A stretch of 64,000 nucleotides of DNA from Monarcha castaneiventris obscurior (lineage: Eukaryota; Chordata; Aves; Passeriformes; Monarchidae). The position numbers were made by a program, and so were the translations under genes. Of the stretch, positions 1-12,338 are shown one piece after another (position 1 is the stretch's first letter; every line of letters begins with the position of its first letter). The stretch is taken from the NCBI GenBank assembly GCA_026261815.1, contig JAMPIT010000437.1:1364001-1428000 (forward strand). Direction: 5' to 3'. The notes beneath the pieces are model-generated. The model was not told the DNA's origin, made no database searches, and worked only from the letters and a program-made list of their open reading frames with translations.

Positions 1-159
1 GGGTGTGGAGGGTTGGTGGAGGAGGGGGGATGCCACCATCAGTCCCTGGGCACTTTTTGGAGCTCCCCTCTGGAAAGGAGATTCCCAAAGGAGGAGGCCC
101 CTCCTCGGGCAGCCCCTGGCTGCTCTCAGGGAAGTTCAGCTTGTCCCAGCTGAGCTGCA

Positions 160-210
160 TCTCTCAGGGTTAAGCTGAGCCTGCGTCTCTCAGGGTTAAG
201 CTGAGCCTGC
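160..210. repeat. 26-bp tandem duplication
   Basis: Two adjacent copies of a 26-bp unit containing CTCAGGGTTAAGCTGAGCCT, at 160-185 and 186-210, are identical over the shared length. This looks like a simple recent duplication. Confidence 0.85.
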
Positions 211-685
211 TGAGCTGCCCCTGCACACCCATCCCAAGGGGCTATAAATAGAATTATCCCAGTGGGAAAACGGGCGCCAGCCAGGAACGGAGTCCTGGTC
301 AGGAGATACGAGAGAGCAGCATCAGAGTCACCCCCTGCCAAAGACCATAAATACAGGATGTTTCCAAACTGAGTCATTCCTGGCTTTTCATTCTCTCCTT
401 CAGCTCCCCCTCCCTCTGCCCCTCTCCCGTCCCTCCCTCCACCTCCTCCTGGGGATGTTCTATTTGGAATTTCTGCCTCCCATCGTGGAGCTGAGCTGCT
501 GAACCCCCCATTCCAGACCTGTGGGCCCTCTCACAGTAGAAATATCCTCAAGAGGACACTTTAGGGAGGAGCTTTCCATGATGTTCTCACTGGAGGTTTC
601 CCTCCTGCCTTGTCAGGCAGTGCCTGCCAGGGGAGCCAGCTCAGCTCCACCACGGATCAGAGCTGCTCCCACCCCGAAAGGAGCT

Positions 686-775
686 GGGATGCCCCATCCC
701 TGGAAGTGTCCAAGGCCAGGCTGGAAGGGATTGGAGCAGCCTGGGACAGTGGAATGCATCCCATGGCAGATGCAT
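686..775 (+). mobile_element. CR1 LINE fragment
   Basis: Short 3'-region piece of avian CR1 in sense orientation. It has the recurring blocks CCAAGGCCAGGCTGGA, GGAGCAGCCTGGGACAGTGG and CCCATGGCAG seen in the other copies of this window. There is no coding capacity. Confidence 0.8.
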
Positions 776-3249
776 TTAGGGTCCCTCCAGCCCACTCTGG
801 GATTCCAGGGTCTGTTCACACATTTTCAGCTGTCCATCCACACCAGACCATTCCCCTCCATGATGTCAGGTAGCAGCTCATGGTTTTCCTTTTGTTTCTC
901 TCTGTTCCTTAAATTAATTAGAATTCATTTTTAATCAGAAATTCGCAGTCAGTTCACTACAGGAATTTGAGAGTCGATACTTAGGATAATAGAATTGTGC
1001 AGTTAAGTCTTAAGGCATTTTTCTTTAGCTGTCTGGACAGGTATAAATCAGTCTCCAGAAAAAAACCCCAGGCTGCCACAGCAAATATTCTTTATTACAA
1101 TACAAAACTGATTTTCAACAAATAAAATATGCTGCTGTGGTCAGGACTCCCCCAGATCTCTGCCTGCTGGAGCATTTGCAGACAGCAGGCTTGGGAAAGA
1201 CAAACACTCCGTGAATTGATGCTTTAAAGATCAACCCCGCCGCACACAGCAACTGCCAATAGTTTGCTCTGGTCTCACTGAGCATAAACCAACATCAGCT
1301 AAAACCCACCACGTCCTTGAGAAGGTTGGGTTGTTCCTGGAGCCCAGGTTTGGGGGTTTTTTTTGGTATCCAAATAATAAAGCCTAAATTGTTGGTAAAG
1401 TGGTGATAGAAATGTAACCAGATGGGTCAGAGAAGCGTAACCAGAGCACTCGTCCTGTTCTCTCTGATATTGAACTGATATTTCTCCCTCTGCAGATCCT
1501 TTATTAAATACCATTAACTTCACAGCAGCTATTCCAAGTGCCTGCCCAGTGGGGAGTGTCTGAGGAACACGAGGCAGCCGTGACTCTGTTCAGGGGCTCT
1601 TGCAGTCCTTGATCCACGGAATTCCAGCGCTGCCAGGATTTCGGTGCACAGTCATCATTAACCTTTATTTCCCAATGGATCTCACAGCTTCTTCCCAAGG
1701 GATGGGTTGAACCAAATGCTGTGGAAGGTCCCCCTGGACAGCTGGGACTCTGCTGTCCTCCGGGAGAAGAAGGGGAAGATGCTGGGATTCATCTCCAGCA
1801 GCAAGGAGCTGCTCCAGCATGAGGCTTAAGATCCCAACACGTCCTCCCAGCTGGAAACCTCTTTACATCACTGTACCAGAGCCTGTTCGCTGCCCTGCGC
1901 TTTGAGTGGGAAATAAAGGCACTGGGAAATGACTGATTCGGGGATGTTTTCCCTCTGCAATCCCAAACTGAGCCTACAAAGGGCTCGTGGGTGCCCCTGG
2001 AGCCCAGGGCTCTGTGTGATTTTTGGCTGCAGAGCTGTGTTTAAACTCACACTGTTCAAACACCCGGGGAGGGCTTCCACAGCTCTGCTACGGCCACAGC
2101 TTCATCTATAAACTGGAAACCCACTTTGATCTCTGCAAACAAATGTGTGTGGGTTTGTACACAAATAAATGTTAAACCAACAGTTTATTTTGGGGAGCGA
2201 ATGGCTCTGCAGAGAACTGAAACATGAGCTGCTGCTTAGATGGGAATTTTCTTTAAAATGGATCTCAAAAATAAAAATTACCCTTTGTGAAGCTCCACTT
2301 CCACCAACAGAGCTCCAGCTCAGTGAGTGCTGCTCACGAGACTTTCCATGGAGTTCCAACCCGCTGGAAATTATCCATGTGCTGCAAACGAGGGAAGGCA
2401 GTTACAATTAAATGATGTTTTGCATTAATTGTGTTTAAAGGCTCGCAGTTTGCTGGTAGCCGGGGTGAGGTTGGCTGTTCCTGTGTCTTTTTGTGCAAAT
2501 CCTGGTGGAGGGAAAAAATGTTATATAAAGCCTAAAGTCTTCTGTCTTCCTTTCCATCACTGCACATCCCCTTTCCAGCAAGGTTCCCATCACCCTCATT
2601 CTTGGAATTGCCTTGCTGGCCACAGGTGCAAGGCCAGGAGGACACTGAGTGAGGAGGAGGAGGAGGGTGATCTCCATGTCCTTCATCCAGTTGTGATCCC
2701 CTCAGGGAGCCCCCAGCTCCCCTGAAGGAGTTTTGGTGTCCCTGCCACTGGGAGTGATGGAGACAGAGCCCATTAACAGGTGATGGATTAATTGAGAACA
2801 GGAAAATTTAACTTCCTGCTTGCACTCCCTGATTCCAGCCCTTCTGCAGGGACACAGATGTGCCCGGGGTAGTGATACCCGAGGGCCAGGCTCTGGATAT
2901 TCCTTCCCACCTTTTCCTGCTGGATTTCCAGCATCTGGAGGGAGGGCCAGCCCTGCCAGCCTGTGTGGCCCAGGCTGCCCAGGCTCTCCTGGGCTGTTTA
3001 ACTCAGGAAATAAATGGATGGGTGGGCAAAGCTTTCCATGAATCCATCAGGGTTCATTTACAACCAGAGCACCAGGCCCAGCTGGATGGGCAGCCAGGGG
3101 ACCTGGAAATGCTCCTCACACACACAGAGCCCCAGATTTCAGCGTGTTTGATGGAATTCACTCATCTGGCTCTTTCCTGGAAGTTGTCATTCAAGGATCA
3201 GCAGCTGTTTGCTTCCAAGAGGTGTTTTCAGATTATTTATTTCCAAGAA

Positions 3250-3410
3250 ACACAGAATCCCAGGCTGGTTTGGGTTGGGAGGGACCTTAAAAATCATCTC
3301 ATTCCCCTGCCATGGCAGGGACACCTTCCACTATCCCAGGCTGCTCCAACCTGGCCTTGGGCACTGCCAGGGATGCTCCAGGAGGCTTCTCTGCAGGAAC
3401 TGGAGCTGTG
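3250..3410 (-). mobile_element. CR1 LINE fragment
   Basis: Antisense CR1 3' end: AATCCCAGGCTGGTTTGGGT, then GGGAGGGACCTTAAA, the GCCATGGCAGGGACACC block and the CAGGCTGCTCCAACCTGGCC block. It is a truncated, non-coding piece. Confidence 0.9.
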
Positions 3411-3947
3411 TTTAACCATTTTATGCATTTCTCACTGGTCTAAAGACTGCCCACATTTTCTGCCTTCCTCGGTGTCCCAGGGCAAGCACAGAGTGAGAGC
3501 TGGGGTGGACATTTGGCCTGAGATTATTGCCCAGGACTTCAGTGATAAGAGCCACACTCAGCCACCAGCCAAGAGCCTCGGGCTGTAATTTTCTTACATC
3601 TTTGAAGCTAAACAAGGTTGTGCCAATTCGAGAGCTGTACAGAAATCAGGAAAAATGCAATTTGTGGCCAATGCGTTTCTTCTGTGCCCAAACCTGATTT
3701 TTTTTGTTTGTTTTCATTTACATTCTGTAGCTGCTTTCTGGAGAGCCTGGCTGGAGGCCATCCTTCCATCCTCCTCCTCAGAGCACAGGAGTAGGGGGGT
3801 GCTGCCCACAGAGGGACCCAGGGCAGCTTCAAGAACAACTTGCAGAATTCTTGTCGTTTTCCTCAGATTTTTGCAATTTCAACTCCACATTTAAATTATG
3901 ACCATCCCCATTTTATAGATGTTAAAATACAAAAGTCTGAGTTTTCA

Positions 3948-4062
3948 GGGCCAGGTTGGACAGGGCTTGGAGCAGCAGTGGGAGGTGTCCCTGTCCATGG
4001 CAGGGAATGGGATGGGTTTTAAGGAACCTTCCAACCCAAACCATTCTGGGATCCTCTGACTT
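3948..4062 (+). mobile_element. CR1 LINE fragment
   Basis: Sense CR1 3' end running from GGCCAGGTTGGACAGGGCTT through GGTGTCCCTGTCCATGGCAG to CCTTCCAACCCAAACCATTC. Only the terminal ~115 bp are present. Confidence 0.9.
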
Positions 4063-5261
4063 TTAATTGCAAATGGCAGAACAAAAATTCTTCTTTCTGC
4101 TCCAGTTATTCTCATGGCTACTTGAGCTCCCAACATTAATCCACACCTCTGCTCCAAGTTCTCTGAACTTAGGCAAGACCAAATTCACCTTTTCCTCCTT
4201 GACAGCATTTGAAGTCCACTGAACCCCCACAGATTTCCCCACGTGAACAAGCAGCGATTGCCTGAGCCCACAGGAAATAGCTAAAAACAAAACCAAATCC
4301 TGGTCAATGTTTGTTTTTATTTTCCTGAAAATTAAGAGGGACACTTAAAGAACTTGTGCACAACTTGAAAAAAATTTAAATAAATTCTTACTTTAAAGAG
4401 CCCTGGAGATGAATTAGTCACAGGAGTGCTTCACACAGAACTCAGCGTGACCCTGGCCGTATCTTGGCTAATAACAATTGGTTTGAAGTATATATGTTCC
4501 ATTTCTGAGAGAAGGTTTAATTCATCCTTCTGCAGGCCCAGAGCGAGGGCTGGCACCCTGGAAATCTGCCTCTCCATTGTTCCACAGACACAGCTCGGGG
4601 CAGATGTTCTGCAAGAAAGCTCCGAGGGAAAATCCACAGGCATTTCCCCAGCCCAGGAAAAGAAGTTCTTGGTTAGAAGCAAAACGAGTTCATTAGAAAT
4701 TAATCCAAATTAATTACATCTGAATGTAAAATAATGCATGAATTGCAAATGCTCCTGTTTCCTTTAGCAGTATTAATGTGGTTCAATTAGTTTTGAAATT
4801 CATACAGAATCCTTTACCTGGGCAGGAAAATATTGTAAACTGCTGCTGTAATTAAACTGATTACACGTGTAAGAATTGTCATCTGCTTAACGTAACAAAG
4901 CTCTTTGTCAGCTGCATGGAGCAGGCACCAAACCCACCCAGGTTCTGTCACATCTTGTGCTGCTGCAGGGCTGAGGGCAGAGCTGCCACTGCTCCCAGCG
5001 GGTCAGGAGCTGGCCTCAAAGCCACCAGATCCCATCAGGAAATCCTCTCCTGCAGTTCCAGCCATGTGGGAATAACCCAGATCCCACTGTGGGTGTTGGA
5101 CAAGGAGGAAAAACAGCTGAAAAATGAGCAGGAGCCCTGTGGCTGAGCTCACATCCCTGTGAGGGGGAGGATGGAGGCTGCAGCCGTGGCACCTCTGTAA
5201 ATTAATGGCTCTGCAAGTAATTGGGGCAACCTAAACCAGGTATGAGATGACACAGAGTTGG

Positions 5262-5472
5262 TTTAGATGGGATATTGGGAAGGAATTGTTCCCTCTGAGA
5301 GTGGGCTCAGAGAAGCTGTGGCTGCCTCTGGATCCCTGGGAATATCCAAGGCCAGGTTGGATGGGACTTGGAGCAGCCTGGGGCAGTGGAAGGTGCCCCT
5401 GCCATGGCAGGGGTGGGACGGGATGAGCTTTAAGCTCCTTCCAACCCAAACCAGTCTGGGACTCTGTGATTT
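5262..5472 (+). mobile_element. CR1 LINE fragment
   Basis: Sense CR1 3' region of about 210 bp: GATGGGATATTGGGAAGGAA at the left, then the GGATCCCTGGGAATATCCAA and CCTGCCATGGCAGGGGTGGG blocks, ending in TCCAACCCAAACCAGTCTGG. No intact reverse transcriptase frame. Confidence 0.92.
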
Positions 5473-6204
5473 AAAATGCATCACACCCAGCTAATTCCTT
5501 AGCCTGATGTTTCCTTTCTCTTATAGGGTCAGGACTTCACCCCAGCAGAATTCCTGCTGCAGTCACCAAAGTCTCTGGAAACATCCCTGGGTTTCCTGCA
5601 CGGGGACAGCAGGAACATTTACATGTGGTTCCCATTGTCCTGCATTTAACCTCTCAGAGATATTTCGGGGCAAATCTTTATTTACATTTTCTTTAACAAA
5701 GGATATGTTTACCTTTGTCCTAAAGATTACCACATGGGCAAACACTTCCAAATCCAAATATTTCCTAAAGGACAATCTGCATAATAATTAAAATGTGTAC
5801 ATTAAGTGGAGGAGTGGTGAAAAAGATGTTCAGAGTGTTCATGGGGATTTCGTAACGGGACCTGGGCAGGATCTCAGCTCCCAGCAGATTGCCAGTCTGG
5901 GGAAGCACAAGCCAAGTTTCCACTGCTTAAATATTTACTCAAAGGACAATGAGAGGGTGGTGGGTGTGTTGTTGTTAACTATCACAGTTTGCACACTGCT
6001 GGGGTGCCAAACCCCCTCCTGCATCCTCTGGCACTCTGGGAGGGGAGGCCACCTGAGCCAGCCCCCCTCAGAATTCAGTCACTAAATTAAAATGACTCCA
6101 AGGAAAATTGTTGCATCTCCTTTTGGTTGCTTCCAAAATTCAGATGCTTTTTCTAAGAGCATGTAGAGACAGGGCAAGGAAGAACAGCTTCAGTGTGATG
6201 GAGG

Positions 6205-6460
6205 GCAGGGATAGATGGGATATTGGAAAAAATTCTTCCCTGTGAGGGTGGGCAGGCCCTGGCACAGGGTGCCCAGAGCAGCTGTGGCTGCCCCTGGATC
6301 CCTGGCAGTGCCCAAGGCCAGGTTGGACATTGGGGCTTGGAGCAGCCTGGGACAGTGGGAGGTGTCCCTGCCATGGCAGGGGTGGCACTGGGTGAGATGA
6401 TCTTTAAGGTCCTTTCCAACCCAAGCCTTTCCATGATTCCCTGATCCATGATTCCATGAT
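6205..6460 (+). mobile_element. CR1 LINE fragment with 3' octamer repeats
   Basis: Sense CR1 3' end of about 255 bp, from the GATGGGATATTGG block to CCTTTCCAACCCAAGCC. It finishes in degenerate ATTCCATG-type repeats (about 6429-6460), the characteristic CR1 tail. This fixes the orientation of the other copies in the window. Confidence 0.93.
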
Positions 6461-9400
6461 TCCACTAACACAGACAATCCTTATTTTCCAAACCCTCTGT
6501 CTTGCCTGAGCTGCTCCTCTGGGGTAACCCCACCCCTGTGTGTGAGCTCCATTTGGAGCTCTCATCTCTGGTGACTGCTGGGTCGTGCTCTCCTCCTGGA
6601 AGGAAGAGAAAACAGTGGGTTGGAATTGTTGTGGAAGCAGGAATGGTGGCAGTGGCTGCCTGACACGGGAGTGATGAAATGTTTCCCCTGGCACAGAGAG
6701 AGTGGAGCTTGTCAGCTTCTCCCTGGAGCTCCAGGGCACTGCAGGGCTGGGTGAAGGAAGGTGACTGGAGGTTTAAAATAGTTGGGTTTCACAGAGAGCA
6801 GAAACTGTGGGGTCAGTGTGACCCTACAGACAGGAATTCCCATTCCACAGTGGTAGGAGGCCTTCGTGCAAACCCAGGAGGCCAAAATGCTCCAGTGGCA
6901 GCTCTGGTGCAGGGGACACCTTGAACAGGGCATCCCAAACACCAGAGCTGGGTGTGAGCAGCTGCTGGCCACTGCACAGAAGTGGCTGGGGATGCCTCCT
7001 GCCTCGTCCAGCAGATGCAGAACCCAAGGTGGGAGCTCCATGGAGCTGAGGGGGACGTGCAGGCAGCTGCTGCTGGAGGGCTGGGGATGCCCTACAGGAC
7101 CAAGTGTGACCCCAAGTGACCCCACACAGGCAGGGCAGCAGCAGTGGGGTGGGTGCCACCCTGCCACACGTGGGATCTCAGCCTGGAGGGTGATGCAGCT
7201 GCACTCCTGAAAGCATTACTAAAACTCTTCTCTGTTCCCTGAGTGAGCTGGAGGAAGATGTCCACAAAGCTCTGGCGCTCTGTTTTATCAACCCCAGCTT
7301 TATGTCCTCAGTGCTTTCAGGTGCTGAGAAAGTCAAACTGCCCCTCGTTCCTTTTGTGCATTTTCACCTCCCCAGTTTGGTAATTCTCCCCCAGAATTTT
7401 TCCCTGGGTGATTTTTACCTGTGCAAAAGGAGGCTGCTGAAAGCACGTGGGTGTTCAATGAGCAGCGTGCCTGACAGCAAAGGCCACAAACCCTTTGTTA
7501 GGAAGGAAAACGCTCCCAAACATCTTCCCCTGAATGGAGGAAAGCTTCCCTTCCCTCTCTAGGAAAAGTTGAGGCTCTAGTGAGCACGAAATGATGCTGC
7601 TGGAGGAGAGGCTGGCCCTGCAGCACAGAGCAGGAGCCGTGGGCACGGCACCGGGGATGCTCCCGGGGATGATCCCGCAGATCCCGCAGATCCTGCAGGC
7701 AGCAGCGCCTGGCACTCACAGCCTTCCTGCTGAACCAAAAAGCGGCCTCACATCGGGAAGGGGTGGGGTTTGGGTGGCTCACTGCCTTGTCAGAGCGGGC
7801 ACAGTGTCACCACAACGCTGAGGAAGAGGATGGGAGCTGGGTTCCATCAGGAGCTCGGGCCAGCCCCCGGAATCAGGAGGAAGTGGGAAAGCAGCACAAA
7901 TGCATCCCAAACCCCACAGCCTGCCCCCAGAGCAGAGACACTCGGGGTGTCGAAAATTCTGAGGATTTCCTTCACTCACACCAACTTAATTGCCTAAAGA
8001 ACACCTGGAGAGAAGGCTGGGGCTGGTGTAAGGTGTGAGTAGTGACAGCTCCCCTTGCTGGGAACACTCACTGGATCCTCCAGGAAAACCAGGGGCAGTC
8101 GCTGCTTGAACGCAGGGAAGGTTAAAAATGAGCACAACTTTTCCAGCTCCTCGCAGAACTTTGCTGCCCACCTCAGAACCACAAAAGTGATACAGATCTG
8201 CTGCTTTTATTCCTAAACTTAGGCAGGAGTTGACCTTTGAGGTGCCCTTTCACCTGCTGGTGCCTCACAGTGAGGGAAATCAGGCTCAGAAATAGTGAGT
8301 TCCCGAGGATTCAACGGCAAACAAAACAGGAGCAGCCACGGAATTGGACAAGTATCAATATTTCCTGGGCAGGAAGGAGCACGCCGTGTGCTGTTGGCAC
8401 AACTCCTTATTTACCCCGTGGCTCCCCAGCCCCAGCTCACTCCGAGGGCTGGATACCACTGGGGCTCCGGCGCTTTTCCAGTGCTGCTCCTCAGAAAGGC
8501 AGCTTGGAAAGCCCAGCCCGGAATAGAGCTGAGCTGGGAGAGAGCACCACGAGCCACAGCAGGTTTGTACACAGGATTTAGCGCCTTTTCACCCAGGTTT
8601 GTGCACCGGGGTTTCTTCCCTTCTGCTTTCCAGCATTTTTGTGTGGAGAACAGAGATCCACGCAGGAATCTGTGGGGTTGGAGCTCCCTGCCTGACCCCT
8701 GGCTGCTCCCTGCCCCGCTCACCTCACCCGTGCTGCTGCAGAGAGACAGCAAAATGTGGAAACTGCTCCTTCAGCCCCGTGGAATCTGTGTCAGCTCCTG
8801 CTGGGAGCACACCAAGGGCTCTGCGAGGACAGAAACAAGTGTTTGCTCCTTCCTACAGGATTTCTAGGATCCCTCCTCCAAATCCCCTTCGCAGGCCAGC
8901 ACGTCTCTGTGTCAATCCCACACGAAAATTTTATCTCCAGGAAGCACAGATCGTGAGCTCTGGCTGCCTCGTGAAATACCCATAATTAAATCTTGGGAAA
9001 TCTATGAGGTTTTATAGAGGTTCAGGCACTCTAAGAAATAAAATAGGAACAGAAGAGTCCTGGCCAACTTCTGTTGGCCTGTAGACTTATTAGGCATTCC
9101 AGTCCAAAGAAACCAGGAATGTGAGTGTTCCCGTCCAAAAACATCCCGTTAAGAATATTTTATTTTAATCACAGCTGTGCTAAAAACCACACAGTTCTCT
9201 TACACCATCCAACCACCTTCCCTGATAGGATGAAAGCCCATTTTTTCCTGACTTTTTATTACACCCATCTTGAAGATGGACGTGCCAAGAGCTGGGGGAA
9301 GGTGCGAGGTTCCCCTCGTATCCCTCACATTTGTGTTCCACACCCCCAAAAAGCTGCACGACGTCCTTGGGCAGCTCCACCTGAGCCAGTTGTGCTTCAA

Positions 9401-9694
9401 GCAGAGCGGGTGGGACGTGACAAGTTTGTTTGGAGGAGGGAGAGGGTGTCTGAGGCTGGTTCTGAGCCGTGGGGCTGCGCTGCTCCCGTGCACATATTAA
9501 TGAACTGCTGCGTTCGGGGATCAATCGACACCACCGGTACTTTTATTGACTTTATAATTAGCAGTATCTTACTTTTGCTGGAATAAAGCCGTTTCACCTA
9601 ACACAAAATCTATCATTTCCAGCCCGTTATTAGCATGGAAACGGCCGAGCTGGTTTGACTATGGCTGCTCACGGGCCTCGCTGGGAGGGTTCTG

Positions 9695-9960
9695 ACTGTG
9701 CCTGTCCTCATCCCTGTCCTCATCCCTGCCTCATCCCTGTCTTTTTCCCTGTCCTCATCCTTGTCTTCATCCCTGCCTCATCCCTGTCCCATCCTTGCCT
9801 TATCTCTGTCCTTACCTCTGTCCTTATCTTCTGCCCCATCCCTGCCCCATCCCTGTCCCATCCCTGTCCCATCCTTGCCTTATCTCTGTCCTTATCTCTG
9901 CCCCATCCCTGCCTCATCCCTGCCCCATCCCTGCCTCATCCCTGCCCCATCCCTGCCCAT
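9695..9960. repeat. CATCCCTG(CC) minisatellite
   Basis: About 265 bp of a degenerate 10-12 bp pyrimidine-rich unit (CATCCCTGTCC, CATCCCTGCCC, CATCCTTGCC) in over 20 tandem copies. It creates long artificial frames on both strands. It lies just left of a GC-rich patch. Confidence 0.9.
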
Positions 9961-10640
9961 CCCGCGGGGACTCCTCGGGCTCTCCCGCCGCTGCCCGCGG
10001 TGCCGGGAGACCCTCCCCAGCCCGTCCCAGCCTTTCCCAACCTTTCCCAGCCCTTTCCCGGTCCAGGGGCCCGGCGGGGGCTCGGGGGCTGCGCATCCCC
10101 CGCCAGCCCCGGCCGCTGCTCGCCCCGGAGCGGCTGCTCCCGCTGGGATCCCTCGGAGCCTCCCGGAGGAGAATCCCGAGCCGGGGGAAGCGCCCAGCCC
10201 GGAGCCCCCCGTGCCCAGCCCGGCTCTGCCCGGGCGCGGGGGGTCCCGATCCCCCCCGCATCCCTCCCTGGAAAAGATTCCGAGCCGTTCCGCTTTCCTC
10301 GCTTTTATTACCTGAGGGAACCTGACAGAACTCGTAAAGACACAATTGCTGGAGAGCTTCCACCGGCCGGCTCGGCTGCCGCAGGAAAGCCAAGGCGAGC
10401 GCCGCGTCCCGCTCTGTGCAGCCGAAACTCGGGGAAAACTCACAGAAAGTGGCGGGGGGGGAAAAAACCAAAATTAAAAAAGCTGCGCGGAGGCGAGCGG
10501 CGCTTCCTCGTCGTGCTGAGCGCTATCGGCGTGTCGCGGTATCTACGGAGCAGAAAGAAACGTGCGAGCGCCACAGGAGGTGTGAGCACGGGAAAGAAAG
10601 AAAATCAGCGGTGGCCGGACACCGGCAGGGAGCTGGAACC
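9961..10640. other. CpG-rich patch downstream of SHOX2
   Basis: This roughly 680-bp stretch is rich in GC and CpG compared with the DNA to its left, and includes the CCGGCCGGCTCGGC and GCGCGGAGGCGAGCGG stretches. Long open frames cross it on both strands, as expected by chance at this composition. A minus-strand AATAAA (TTTATT at 10304-10309) lies inside and could be a distal SHOX2 polyadenylation signal. Otherwise no feature is supported. Confidence 0.4.
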
Positions 10641-10689
10641 GGCCCCCGAACCGTCCCCCCTTCAGTCAATAGGTCGCAAAGTGTCTTAA

Positions 10690-12086
10690 ATTCATTACTT
10701 GGCACTTATTGAAATTCGTGACGTCGAAAGTGGATTAAAAAAGGTGAAGCAAACCTGAGTGAAACAAAATATATTGTACTGACAACAAATGCAATGAGAT
10801 AACAGCATCTTGCTTTCTTTTTTTTTTTTTTCTTTTTCTTTTTTAAATAACTTAAAATACACTAGAAAAAATATGGTCAATATAAATAATTTTGTTTTCA
10901 TGGAGAACAAATAGATACAAAGCCCGTCCATACCAAAGTCCGCGTAGAAGAGCTTTCCCTCTGTCTTGGCAATAAGCATGAGGGTCTGATGGCAAAATCT
11001 GGGATAACAATCACTGACCGCAGGGTACCCCAGGTTAAATAGCTATAGGTCTCTCAAATAATAATAATCATAACCAAAAAATCCACAAGATTACGTGAAT
11101 AGATACACCTTTATGAGATAAAATGTAAATGTTTGACAGTCAACTATCAATTCACAAGTTATAGCCAAAATAAACTTTGTTCGTGTGTATCAACATATTT
11201 TACATGTACCCAGTACCTCTTATCGGAATTTGCCGTGGTGTCAAGTGGTGGTTGGGAATTAAATACTCTCTTTTTTTTTCCTTTTTTCTTTTTTTTTTTT
11301 TCCATTTACTTTTGCCCTCAGGACAGGAGAGACGCGGCAAAGGGAGGCGAACTCCGCTCTCCTGGCGCTTTCCGCTCCCTTTTATTTCAGAGGTGGGACG
11401 GCAAAAGACCAACAAAGATTTAAGAGTGGAAAAGGTAGCGCTTGATCTCCCTCTCTCTGCCTGCTTCCCTCCAAGATTAAAGGAGAAAGAACCCAGCCAC
11501 GTTTGTTTGTTTGGTTTTGTGGTTGTCTTGTTTTTTTTTCTACTAAAGATGAGGGTGAAGTGCAAGTGAATCAAAGGACTCCATCAATGAAATACAAATA
11601 CATGCAACCCGGAATGCTGCTGGAGGAAGTATCCCGGACAGTTTCCCATTAGAAATTCGCAGAGAAATCATTGTCTTTTTTTTTTTTTTTTCCCCGTTCG
11701 TCGTCGTCTTTCTCTCTTCTCTTTTTTTATTCTTTTTTTTTTTTTTTTTTTTTTGTCGCTATTCCAGACGTGGTTGTTAAACTCGAGTATCTGATGCAAC
11801 GTGAAAGGAGGCCCGCCTCTCTTATCAAATTTCTTGTATTAAAGTGAACTTCGCAGAAAAAGGTCAGTTTCAAAACCTGTGAACTTCCCAGCTGCGCGTC
11901 CTCTAATTCCTTAAATAAGTATATATCTCCCGTCCGTTTCTCCTCTCCCTCGTTTCTTTCTTTTTTTTTTCTTTTAAACTCTTTTTTCTCTTTTTTTTTT
12001 TTTAATTTCCTTTTTTCTTTTTCTCCTTGCAAAAAAAAAAAAAAAAGAAGAAAAAAAAAAGGAAAAAAAAGCCAGAAGAAGCGCGG
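10690..12086 (-). other. SHOX2: Probable SHOX2 3' untranslated region
   Basis: This is AT-rich sequence directly following the SHOX2 stop codon on the minus strand, with several long T or A runs (10818-10833, 11283-11301, 11677-11690, 11735-11754, 11990-12070). Minus-strand AATAAA motifs occur at 11381-11386 and 11726-11731, with ATTAAA at 12001-12006. I cannot tell which, if any, is used, so the 3' end is not fixed. The low CpG and AT-rich character is typical of long vertebrate developmental 3'UTRs. Confidence 0.45.
11953..12070. repeat. Pyrimidine tract followed by A-rich tract
   Basis: On the plus strand a C/T-only stretch ends near 12029 and switches at a TTGCAA centre (12027-12032) to an almost pure A/G stretch up to 12070. 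The arms are partly complementary, so the SHOX2 transcript could form a long A-U hairpin starting about 17 nt after its stop codon. Confidence 0.7.
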
Positions 12087-12338
12087 TCACAGCCCCAGGG
12101 CGGCGGCGTGTTTCTTGGCCTTCAGGCGGAGGTCGGCGATGCTGGAATTCTTGCTGGTGGTCTTGGCGGCGGCGGCGGCGGCCACCACGGAGGCGGCGGA
12201 GGCGGACTCGGCCAGGGTGGCCAGCGGGAGCCCGAAGGGGGGCGCGGGGAACATCATGTAGGGGGCGTGGGCCAGGTGCGGGTGCAGGTGATGGTGAGCG
12301 TGGGCCACGGCGCTGTCCAGCTGCAGCTGCGCCTGCAC
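12087..12338 (-). CDS. SHOX2: SHOX2 coding exon 5 (C-terminus, OAR motif)
   Basis: 252 nt including TGA at 12089-12087; acceptor CCCCGCAG|GTGCAG. It encodes [20 protein letters not shown], a His-rich stretch, [19 protein letters not shown], an alanine run and the OAR motif ending KKHAAALGL. Confidence 0.96.
   Translation of the reverse strand: MQAQLQLDSAVAHAHHHLHPHLAHAPYMMFPAPPFGLPLATLAESASAASVVAAAAAAKTTSKNSSIADLRLKAKKHAAALGL

Larger units (their letters stand above)
1..9694. other. Intergenic DNA downstream of SHOX2
   Basis: No gene is supported here. Open frames are short, overlap on both strands and match no family I recognise. The stretch holds five CR1 pieces (listed separately), a 26-bp direct duplication at 160-210, and otherwise unique sequence. 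A TTTATT at 1092-1097 would read AATAAA on the minus strand and could be a stray polyadenylation signal, but no exon leads to it. The part at about 9,000-9,650 is AT-rich and unrepetitive and could be conserved regulatory DNA; alignment would be needed to say so. Confidence 0.6.

Noticed and set aside
1080..1130. Possible 3' end of a minus-strand gene (AATAAA on the minus strand)
   Set aside because: No coding sequence or exon leads to it on the minus strand; a lone hexamer is common by chance in AT-rich DNA.
9655..10689. 344-codon plus-strand open frame
   Set aside because: It begins in the CATCCCTG minisatellite and continues through CpG-rich DNA. The product is low complexity, the minus strand is equally open, and no domain is recognisable.
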